A DNA stretch of 64,000 nucleotides from Microbulbifer hainanensis. Its GTDB lineage: Bacteria > Pseudomonadota > Gammaproteobacteria > Pseudomonadales > Cellvibrionaceae. The stretch spans positions 1 to 64,000 of the forward strand of contig NZ_JACZCR010000054.1 in assembly GCF_014904735.1 (NCBI RefSeq), in the 5' to 3' direction. Of this stretch, positions 57,768 through 64,000 are shown in pieces. Both the position numbers and the translations under genes were made by a program. Within the stretch, counting starts at the first letter, position 1, and the number at the start of each line of letters is the position of its first letter. Under the pieces are notes generated by a model, which was not told the DNA's origin, ran no database searches, and worked only from the letters and a program-made list of their open reading frames with translations.

Positions 57768-58562
57768 TTACTTCGGTAAAGAACTCAGGATACTCCCGAT
57801 AAATGTAAATACACCACTAAGAAGGTACAACATAAGCGCCGTGGCAATACCACCAATTATGGCTTGCAGTAACCAATCAATTCGATCTATATCAGAACGG
57901 TAGAAATATACATTGGGAAACAATCTATGCACCCAGGATAAAACTATAGAGTTGACGTAACCCCATGCATTTGAAAACACTAACAGAGCGAAGAAAAACG
58001 TTATAATAAATGCATTTTCAATAGCTAAACTTGGTGAAATTTTTAGCGCCGCCCACAAACTAAGTGCAAAACCCGTAATTAAGCCCAATAGCTGAATTAT
58101 TAAAGTGCTCCAGCCTGAGCGAGCCCATCCATTTTTTGTTTTATTTTTATTAACAACCTCTAATACAGAAGAATAAGATGCTTCAACCCAATCTGAATCA
58201 TCGGCAGTTACTGATAGATAGCACAGCTTATCGTCCATCCTGTCAAATCTTACCTCTAAGTGCTCGCCAAGCCCCCTTCCACTCTGCAAACTCTCACCAG
58301 TTTCAATAGTAATAATAACTCGCTCGACGCTCTTAGCTCTCCTAAAATGGAGCAATAAATCACCCAAGCTGAACACTCGGTAACCTTTCTCATCAAAGCG
58401 GATCACAGAAAACACAATAGGTTTTTTGTCTTCCCTTCCTTGCTGGTCAGCAGACTCTATTAATGGCTGGGCTCGATTTACGAACACCTCATACAATTGA
58501 GTTAAAACATCCTCTGTAACTTTAACGTTAGAAAGGTGAATATCTCGCAAGAAAAGCGCCAT
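57768..58562 (-). CDS. Membrane protein with soluble N-terminal domain
   Basis: 264 residues. The N-terminal 150 residues are soluble, mixed alpha/beta (IVFSVIRFDEKGYRVFSLGDLLLHFRRAKSVERVIITIETGE). Three or four membrane helices follow (about 152-172, 182-203, 236-258), ending FTFIGSILSSLPK. GGGGGTAAG precedes the ATG. It is the last gene of a set with 58619-59017 and 59014-59199. Function unknown. Confidence 0.6.
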   Translation of the reverse strand: MALFLRDIHLSNVKVTEDVLTQLYEVFVNRAQPLIESADQQGREDKKPIVFSVIRFDEKGYRVFSLGDLLLHFRRAKSVERVIITIETGESLQSGRGLGEHLEVRFDRMDDKLCYLSVTADDSDWVEASYSSVLEVVNKNKTKNGWARSGWSTLIIQLLGLITGFALSLWAALKISPSLAIENAFIITFFFALLVFSNAWGYVNSIVLSWVHRLFPNVYFYRSDIDRIDWLLQAIIGGIATALMLYLLSGVFTFIGSILSSLPK

Positions 58563-58618
58563 TTCTTACCCCCAAAATTTCAATAAAGGCTACCGAACAT
58601 CGTCGTTTCAGAGCAGCA

Positions 58619-59017
58619 TCAACTACTAAACTTGATAGCGCCATACACAAAATTAAAAAGTCCAAAGTAGCCGAACAGAACAAATATGTGCTTACACCAA
58701 AAAAGCGAAATTGATGGCCAATTCAAGTAAACAGGAACTTTCAATATTTCATCTTCAGGAGTTCCCTGCCTTTCTTTCACTCGATGAAATAATCCCCAAA
58801 TCGCCGAACCTGCAATATATTGCAGCAAATCACACGCCAAACAAGCTATAAGAAAAAGTGTTGGCCACAAGAGTGGCTCAGGCAGGGTAACATTACTGCC
58901 AGATTTATTATTGAATATCCAGACTAAAGCGATACCCGCAAAGGCCACCTGCCGCGTTACCGAACTCGAAATTCCGGAAATATCATAGTAAGTCTGTCTG
59001 TAGTCACTCAGCCTCAT
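58619..59017 (-). CDS. Four-helix membrane protein
   Basis: 132 residues with membrane segments near 22-38, 49-70 and 101-128. Its ATG overlaps the stop of the small Gly-rich gene (ATGA), so translation is coupled. The polar loop HRVKERQGTPEDEILKVP separates the second and third segments. Not recognised. Confidence 0.6.
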   Translation of the reverse strand: MRLSDYRQTYYDISGISSSVTRQVAFAGIALVWIFNNKSGSNVTLPEPLLWPTLFLIACLACDLLQYIAGSAIWGLFHRVKERQGTPEDEILKVPVYLNWPSISLFWCKHIFVLFGYFGLFNFVYGAIKFSS

Positions 59018-59199
59018 GATCCATTTCTATCATTCCGCGGCCCTCTGGGACCAGTACTCAAAGTCGTCTCGTTATTGCCTCGGACTTTATCACCCGGACG
59101 GCTATCCTTGCCTTTATCAATATTTCTTGAACCACCCTTGCCTATACCTGTGTTAGGTTTATTAGGACCTGATCCACCCTTCATTACACGTGCCATCAT
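59014..59199 (-). CDS. Small Gly-, Lys- and Asn-rich peptide
   Basis: 61 residues from ATG 59197-59199 (GGAG just upstream; a second ATG follows directly). Composition is striking: KGGSGPNKPNTGIGKGGSRNIDKGKDSRPGDKVRGNN, almost no hydrophobic residue, so intrinsically disordered. Coupled by ATGA overlap to a membrane protein gene. Could be a linker, nucleic-acid binding or secreted peptide; unknown. Confidence 0.55.
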   Translation of the reverse strand: MMARVMKGGSGPNKPNTGIGKGGSRNIDKGKDSRPGDKVRGNNETTLSTGPRGPRNDRNGS

Positions 59200-59286
59200 T
59201 ACGCTCCAATGATCGTCCAATTACAAAAAATTGCGCACTAAAAATTCTCTAAATATCTACCGGTGCTATTTCATCCCTCCATGCGC

Positions 59287-59646
59287 CTACCCTCTCACAA
59301 GCGTCTTACCTTTCGGCAGCAGCACTGGCACACTAAATTTTATTCTCGTCACTGACGATAGCGCTTCCTCAGACATTCCTTTAGCACCCAAATTAATACT
59401 ACCCAAGAGCACTCCTATACCAGCAGTAGTCCCTTCCTTTTCAGAACTTGTCAGAGCAACATCAAAATCTACCACTTCAGCAATCCCATCTTCGAAGCTC
59501 CAAGTACGGCCACCAACCTGCTTCTGATCAAAATAGCCTCCCACAGGGTTAACCGTTGCGCCCTTCTGATCTAGCTCACGCTCGGCCTCTATGACGCCAT
59601 CAACGATTTGAACTAATGTATTTTTTACGAATTCTTTTAATTCCAC
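59287..59646 (-). CDS. Trypco2-like protein
   Basis: 119 residues from a GTG start behind AGGAT. N-terminal helix (ELKEFVKNTLVQIVDGVIEAERELDQ) then VVDFDVALTSSEKEGTTAGIGVLLGSINLGAKG and VTRIKFSVPVLLP, a beta sandwich-like pattern found in trypco2 (trypsin-co-occurring) domains, which computational work places in NTP-dependent bacterial conflict systems. No protease or NTPase partner is visible next to it. Cytoplasmic. Confidence 0.6.
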   Translation of the reverse strand: MELKEFVKNTLVQIVDGVIEAERELDQKGATVNPVGGYFDQKQVGGRTWSFEDGIAEVVDFDVALTSSEKEGTTAGIGVLLGSINLGAKGMSEEALSSVTRIKFSVPVLLPKGKTLVRG

Positions 59647-59743
59647 TTATCAATCCTATCTGGCGATTGCCTAATGCTAAAAACCCGTATTGATGCGTAG
59701 CCGGAAAACTATCATGAAGGCCCTGAGATGCTTGCTAATGTTG

Positions 59744-60193
59744 CTACCTACAGCTACCCGTATCATCATCTTGAGAATCTTTTTGTACATTTACTACAAA
59801 ATCACTCAAATTATCCGGACGTCGAAAATCAACATAGAAAGCACTGCTGACAAAACCATGGCAACTTCTTGCCTGCCCCCAGCGCCCCCCATTATTATTC
59901 CAGTAATGCTCTCCCTCTACCCATCCCGATCGAACAACTTCTAATTCTGGATTGTATCGAATAGAGACTTTCTTAAACTCTTCAAGTAACTCTTTAGCAT
60001 TTGAATCGGCCACGTCTCGATCCGAGCAAGAGCGTACGCCGTAAAAATGTTTCACAAACCTTTCTCTAACTCGATAAAGAGGCGGAAGGTCATGGTGGGA
60101 GTATCCAGCTTCGTACTCCACATATGGGACCAAACGCTTACTGGTTAGAATACCCTTATCCGTTGCTTCCCAAATATCTTCCAAGTCACTCAT
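59744..60193 (-). CDS. Island protein, unknown function
   Basis: 149 residues from ATG 60191-60193 (GGAGA upstream; an ATG 9 codons earlier lacks a site). Soluble, charged; RVRERFVKHFYGVRSCSDRDVADSNAKELLEEFKKVSIRY in the middle, and HYWNNNGGRWGQARSCHGFVSS near the end. No family recognised. The gap 60194-60508 that follows shows no gene. Confidence 0.58.
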   Translation of the reverse strand: MSDLEDIWEATDKGILTSKRLVPYVEYEAGYSHHDLPPLYRVRERFVKHFYGVRSCSDRDVADSNAKELLEEFKKVSIRYNPELEVVRSGWVEGEHYWNNNGGRWGQARSCHGFVSSAFYVDFRRPDNLSDFVVNVQKDSQDDDTGSCR

Positions 60194-60508
60194 TGTCTTT
60201 AATTCTCCTTTAACTGCCATGTATTTAGTTTTATCAAACGAACTGAATCAGTACACGCAGTTGACCGTCCAATTAAAAAAAATCGATTAATTCTTATGGA
60301 TAAGCTCCGCGGAAACAAGGGGTTATAAATTACAAGCTATTTCGCTAAGACGGATATAGATATTGGCCCAGTCCGTAGCAATTTACAGTATAGATAACCG
60401 AAATCTGAAAGATCTTTATAAATCAACCACTTAGCTATAAGCTTGGCACATTAGCGAGAATGGTCCAACTAAATCCTATGTGTTAGCCAGACAAATAGTG
60501 GTTATTAA

Positions 60509-61300
60509 TCAACCAATCAATTCAATTAGAGAAGAGTTAAGGGAATCAGCATCACCTTGGTTCTCACCGATTTCGGACTGTTGATCAGGCGGCGCTCCAT
60601 TCACAGCGTGGCTATGGCTTTTCAGCGTTCCAGCCAATGACGACACCACGGATATCAGATCCGACAGCACTTGCAGCACGTTTACCGTTTCACTGCCCAG
60701 CCACAGGGTGCCTCCATCCTCCACCTCCACCTTCACCTCTTGCCGCGGTTTCGCCAAGGAATCGCGCACATTGCCCACACGCTCTTTCAAATCCCGTCCG
60801 GCAGTACTGTTGATATCGGACGCCGTTGTCAGGTTCAAATTATCCAGGGCCGACACGTTCAGAGTGCCACCGCTTAACAAACGCAGCGCGCCCAGGGCTT
60901 CGATGATCTTTGCCCCGGCGATTTCTTCCACGGAATGTTCGCGCACCTGTTTATGTTCGGTGCCGTAGGCTTCCAGGTTTTCCGCCGCCGATAGAATGCG
61001 GCGCAGAGAATCTTCCTGGATATCGCCGAGGGTTTCGCGTAGCCAATGGCCGCCGGCATCGATTTTTTGCCGCACCGCTTCGCTTTGTTGCCACAACTGT
61101 TCATCGCGATCGATCGCGGGCACGCCCACACCGCGACTCAATACAGTGCGGATAAATGGCTGATTAGGCTGGCCAAAAGCAAAGGCCAATTCAACCACTG
61201 TGCCAGATTCTGGAAAGGCCAGCGCGTCGCGCTCGGTGCCGGCGTTCGCCAGTGGCAGCGGCACACTGCGAAAAATCTGCAGGCCGGCAATCCTCTACCT
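60509..61300 (-). pseudogene. Phage baseplate/spike protein, 5' truncated
   Basis: A 251-residue frame (from GTG 61264) encodes the C-terminal part of a tail spike-like protein: GTVVELAFAFGQPNQPFIRTVL is the end of an OB-fold, and VEDGGTLWLGSETVNVLQVLSDLISVVSSLAGTLKSHSH is the typical gpV/VgrG-type tail. In-frame coding similarity continues upstream (RIAGLQIFRS) to about 61300, where a TAG stops it and the sequence changes, so the N-terminal half has been lost. No other tail genes are present. Confidence 0.65.
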
Positions 61301-61779
61301 AAGGGTAGATTTAGAATTGGCAGTCCGAGTTCCTGAAGTTCTGGCGGCGAGCCGGCCTCAAACAGGAAAAGAGCCGTAGCGACTACTGGCAGTACCTCGG
61401 CAAGTTGAAGCGCATTTTCTTAACAGGCAATCTCTCACAAGGTGGCGATGGTGAGCGCATCGAGGCGACGACACTGACCGCGCTATCGCTTACCCACGAC
61501 CAAATAGCCAAACGAATACCAAACTCTTTGGCCAATAAGCGACAGGTAAGGACCCGCCCCCAGCCCAACAGCCACGGCGCATGGAGGCGGTTCCAGCTAC
61601 GGGACCTGAAAACTACGGTATTACGGTGATAAGGGAAGCCCTTCTCCCCTTATCTATACCGATAAGCCACCAAAGGAGCAGACCAGCGAAGAGTGGCTAG
61701 TTCGCTATGAAAAGCGCGACCGGGAACTTGAGGGGCTGGAAAGTCCCAGCAGGGGCAAAGTCGCCTAAAGCTATACATG
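61301..61779. other. Scrambled remnant DNA
   Basis: Contains short open frames on the plus strand (61405-61629, and a startless frame from 61610 with SPLIYTDKPPKEQTSEEWLVRYEKRDRELEGLE) that read like parts of phage or transposon genes, but nothing intact. Confidence 0.35.
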
Positions 61780-61800
61780 GGGCCAATGGCCCCTTTTTTG
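61780..61800 (+). terminator. Intrinsic terminator
   Basis: GGGGCC-AAT-GGCCCC followed by TTTTTT. Confidence 0.7.
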
Positions 61801-61811
61801 TACGAAGGCTA

Positions 61812-61924
61812 ATTTCGTCACCAATATGCGCATGAGCGGGTTTTGCGACCAATACGCGCGGAAGGAAAGCAAGGCTTTCTGCCAGTCAGATACCAGGGTT
61901 TTGTGACTAGTACGCGCACGAAGG
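61812..61924 (+). repeat. Iteron-like direct repeats
   Basis: At least three copies of a 20-25 bp unit: 61812-61839 (TTTCGTCACCAATATGCGCA), 61841-61865 (TTTTGCGACCAATACGCGCG) and 61899-61924 (TTTTGTGACTAGTACGCGCA), with a further copy at 62261-62286 (TTTTCGGACCAGTACGCGCA). Weaker matches lie at 61925-61975. The pattern is like plasmid replication iterons; no rep gene is present. Confidence 0.6.
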
Positions 61925-62038
61925 TTTATGCGCAGTCACTACGCGAGGGAAGATTTTCTGGAAGTCAGTAGCGGGCCAGTTTTCGGAAACCAAAAAAGGG
62001 GCAACATTACGGCAAGAAGGCAACGGTTTCAGGTCGCA

Positions 62039-62054
62039 CTGTATTTTCATACAG
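62039..62054 (+). promoter_or_regulatory. LexA-type (SOS) box
   Basis: CTGTATTTTCATACAG fits CTG-N10-CAG. Located 21 bp upstream of a short frame starting at 62076. Confidence 0.7.
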
Positions 62055-62075
62055 ATATAGAAGCAGTAGGTAGGC

Positions 62076-62225
62076 ATGGCCGAAGCGAAGAAACGCGCTC
62101 AGAATGAATTACAGGCCGCCTCAGCGCTAACCACGGCCAGCATCCGCCGTTATTGGAGCCCTAAAAGCGATCCACACCCCGTCGACCGCCAAACATCCTC
62201 GAACGCCCAACCTTACAAGACCTGA
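62076..62225 (+). CDS. Short SOS-boxed frame, possibly truncated gene
   Basis: ATG 62076-62078 opens 49 codons beginning MAEAKKRAQNELQAASALTT and containing SIRRYWSPKSDPHPV before TGA. The LexA box directly upstream supports expression. The second half may be out of frame with an older longer gene. Not recognised. Confidence 0.4.
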   Translation: MAEAKKRAQNELQAASALTTASIRRYWSPKSDPHPVDRQTSSNAQPYKT

Positions 62226-62260
62226 CACTGGGCTCAGCATTCCTAGACAGCTCACCGCTA

Positions 62261-62286
62261 TTTTCGGACCAGTACGCGCACGGGTC
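62261..62286 (+). repeat. Iteron-like repeat, distal copy
   Basis: TTTTCGGACCAGTACGCGCA plus CGGGTC; same family as the units at 61812-61924, about 340 bp away on the same strand. Confidence 0.55.
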
Positions 62287-62304
62287 CTTTCTGGCGTGCC
62301 CTCC

Positions 62305-62835
62305 TTAAAGAACTTGATCGCCTTTCACCTGCCGACTTATCGCGTCTTTTGCCTTAGAGGCGACAAGGAAGTTCTTTCGCATCTCGTCCAAGGTGGCGGA
62401 TGATCCAGAGAGCGAAAAACGAACAACACTAAAGGCCCCTCCTTCCATAGCCATAGCAAACCCGACCTTATTGGATTTTCGAACTATCTGATCAATCCGG
62501 TCAAAATCCGCTAAGTTATAGAAACCACCCAGTGAGGTTGAGTTGTGGCAAACCATGTCGATGGTGAAAGCCGCTGTATCGGAATTGACCAAGGCCGAAT
62601 AAGAGCTTCCTGTTTCACAGGATGCCGGGAAGTTCACACTGTAGATACATTCCCCAGTATTGAAGTAGCAAACCTGAGTAAGCGCCTTCCCTGAATCACT
62701 CGCCGTCAATGCAAAAGTGCCAGAATTGTCATCAAAGTAGGCCCATTTCCAAGAGCCGTAACCGTCAGCTGCGAGGGATAAACCAGAAGCTAGTGTGAGC
62801 CCTAAAGTGAGGAGTAGGTAATTTATCGTTTTCAA
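62305..62835 (-). CDS. Secreted protein, unknown
   Basis: 176 residues with a signal peptide (MKTINYLLLTLGLTLASGLSLA, cleavage near AADG). Four cysteines (VCYFNTGECIY, ASCETGSS, MVCHNST) may form disulfides. The C-terminal part (VVRFSLSGSSATLDEMRKNFLVASKAK) is amphipathic. GGGAGAC precedes the ATG. Probably periplasmic; no family recognised. Last gene within the island. Confidence 0.65.
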   Translation of the reverse strand: MKTINYLLLTLGLTLASGLSLAADGYGSWKWAYFDDNSGTFALTASDSGKALTQVCYFNTGECIYSVNFPASCETGSSYSALVNSDTAAFTIDMVCHNSTSLGGFYNLADFDRIDQIVRKSNKVGFAMAMEGGAFSVVRFSLSGSSATLDEMRKNFLVASKAKDAISRQVKGDQVL

Positions 62836-63082
62836 TTCGCGTCTCCCTTTTTCTTTTTTTGCCTTCCGCGTGTCTTCGATTCTCTCCAGTACTGTGAACT
62901 ACGTCAACCACGCCAATTTACAGCCATTTTCATGAGTAGGAGCCTGCAAGATGCGTGTAACTATGCGCTTTCCTATTGGGCCAAGCCTATTTCTAGCTTA
63001 GAGTCTATATGCTTGTCTGTATTCTTTCATTCTGCAGGTTACAACCTACAAAACACTTTTACATATCAATAACTTACATAAT

Positions 63083-63106
63083 GTTCGAGTCCGTTCTCTG
63101 GTACCA
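63083..63106 (+). repeat. Diverged tRNA-Leu 3' end, distal att remnant
   Basis: GTTCGAGTCCG-TT-CTCTGGTACCA matches the tRNA 3' end (GTTCGAGTCCG-GC-CTCTGGTACCA) at 22 of 24 bases, without the rest of the tRNA. Likely the original chromosomal junction left after integration. Confidence 0.65.
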
Positions 63107-63111
63107 AATAC

Positions 63112-63131
63112 AAAAAAGCATTAGCTTTTTT
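63112..63131 (+). terminator. Probable original tRNA-Leu terminator
   Basis: AAAAAAGC-ATTA-GCTTTTTT directly after the tRNA remnant, where a native tRNA terminator would lie. Confidence 0.7.
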
Positions 63132-63210
63132 GGTTAGTCCGGCCGAGTAAAAGACGCCGCGCCGTCCGCGATTCCCCCCCTTATCTCTGATTCCGCAATA
63201 GGCAATAAAG

Positions 63211-63855
63211 CTACTCGACGCCGCGCCGCTCCCCCGCATATTCCGTTGACGTTGCACGCACTACCGGCCGAACCTGCAATGCGCTGTCCGCGTACTCGAT
63301 ATGGGGATGCAGGTACGGCTCAAACTGCTTCGTATCCTCACCACCCTGCAGCCAGCTTTCAACAAAAACCGTGTCGGCGGGGGCAACCATCGGCAACGAT
63401 TTTTCGTGGTATTGCTTTGTCGCCGGGTGCGCGTCCAGGGTGATGATGGAACAGCTAAGCACATCGCCCCAAGTCTTGTAGAGGCCGCAGAAAAAAAGCG
63501 GCGCACCGTAACTGAACTCGACCGGGTTCTTGCCGTGCTGGCTCTCCACCCAGGCCGTGGCGGGAATCAGGCAACGGGATTTGCGGTATTCGGGGCGCTG
63601 CCCCAGTTTTTTCCAGTTGCTGTTGATGGACCAGTATTTACGATGGGGTTTCCAGCCATCGCCGGCGCGCTCCAGGTAGAGGTGCCAGATGGCATTTTCC
63701 ACCTCCGGCGCGCCATGGCGGGCCGTCACAATGGATACCTGCTGGGTCGGTCGCCGGCGGCGCCCGAAGATCATCCGCTGCGGGTGATGCACGCCGTAAA
63801 TTTCCAGAAAGCGCTCGATTCCCGCGTGATCATCCACATCGAAAACACTGCACAT
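63211..63855 (-). CDS. SRAP-family protein (YedK/HMCES-like)
   Basis: 214 residues from ATG 63853-63855 behind GGGAG. The start is fixed by the family, since Cys2 (MCSVFDV) must become N-terminal to bind abasic sites in single-stranded DNA. Other parts: RRRRPTQQVSIV, SINSNWKKL (where others have NARSE), CLIPATAWVESQ with the conserved Glu, and YHEKSLPMV with the catalytic His. It forms a thiazolidine crosslink that shields abasic sites at forks. The NARSE and YEW-like motifs are divergent here. Confidence 0.9.
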   Translation of the reverse strand: MCSVFDVDDHAGIERFLEIYGVHHPQRMIFGRRRRPTQQVSIVTARHGAPEVENAIWHLYLERAGDGWKPHRKYWSINSNWKKLGQRPEYRKSRCLIPATAWVESQHGKNPVEFSYGAPLFFCGLYKTWGDVLSCSIITLDAHPATKQYHEKSLPMVAPADTVFVESWLQGGEDTKQFEPYLHPHIEYADSALQVRPVVRATSTEYAGERRGVE

Positions 63856-63884
63856 GGCGCACTCCCGATTGATCCAATATCCGC

Positions 63885-64000
63885 CTACCGTGCCGCCGCC
63901 AGCTGTGCCGGAGCGCGCAGCGTCAGCAGCGACAATCCGAGCGCCAGCAGGGCGCACACGGCGATACTCGCCACCAGCGGCAGGGGCGTGCCATCGAAAA
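63885..64000 (-). CDS. MFS-type transporter, C-terminal fragment
   Basis: The last 37 codons of a gene that runs in from beyond the window. The end FDGTPLPLVASIAVCALLALGLSLL is a final membrane helix, followed by TLRAPAQLAAAR. It resembles the C-terminus of Bcr/CflA-type drug efflux MFS proteins. The stop lies 29 bp upstream of the SRAP gene, so they may be co-transcribed. Confidence 0.6.
   Translation of the reverse strand, partial: FDGTPLPLVASIAVCALLALGLSLLTLRAPAQLAAAR

Overview
The window looks like chromosome of a marine, chitin-degrading gammaproteobacterium close to Microbulbifer/Cellvibrionales. The evidence is secreted chitinases and a polyester depolymerase with poly-Ser linkers, a ccoNOQP-ccoGHIS cluster, ampDE, paired DUF1631 genes and a SOS-controlled chromosomal integron. 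The genus is inferred from gene content only. No rRNA or CRISPR array was seen.

Layout. (1) 1-7843: the integrase-proximal end of a sedentary integron. intI (+) has a LexA box at its promoter. Left of it lie an attI region, a candidate Pc promoter and 12 complete cassettes plus the start of a 13th, all read leftward and separated by 13 attC sites. Most cassettes encode unknown small, secreted or membrane proteins. (2) 7862-20534: housekeeping genes: groESL, fxsA, cfa, an SDR, a DUF481 outer-membrane protein, an alkyltransferase-like protein, ampG, a PEBP-family protein, a PLP dehydratase, an aldehyde dehydrogenase and ampDE (cell-wall recycling). (3) 20642-27499: two tandem DUF1631 paralogues, nadC and a small coiled-coil gene. 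(4) 27605-32702: chitin locus of two modular GH18 chitinases flanking a membrane ICMT-type protein, with a pair of LacI-type palindromes upstream. (5) 32921-42058: cbb3 oxidase genes ccoNOQP and maturation genes ccoGHIS, interrupted by a 265-bp element with terminal inverted repeats. (6) 42050-53699: argG, pyrC, rnt, a PHB depolymerase-like esterase, two small genes, then secF, secD, tgt and queA; yajC is missing from its usual place.

(7) 53842-63131: an island at tRNA-Leu(CAA). The 3' half of the tRNA (49 bp) is repeated exactly 2.78 kb downstream, and a diverged 24-bp tRNA 3' end followed by a terminator lies at 63083-63131. Next to the junctions are three copies of a spaced repeat, GTGNCAAC-AAA-GTGTCAAC. 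No integrase is present, so the region looks like two tandem, integrase-less integrative elements. Cargo includes a Zn-finger/GIY-YIG-like protein, several membrane proteins, a three-gene cluster with a Gly-rich peptide, a trypco2-like protein, a SOS-boxed small gene next to a broken SHOCT gene, a truncated phage spike gene and an iteron-like repeat cluster with another LexA box. This is the least explained part of the window.

(8) 63211-64000: a SRAP-family (YedK/HMCES-like) gene and the end of a probable MFS transporter, back in ordinary chromosome. LexA-type boxes at intI and at two island sites suggest that cassette recombination and part of the island share DNA-damage control.
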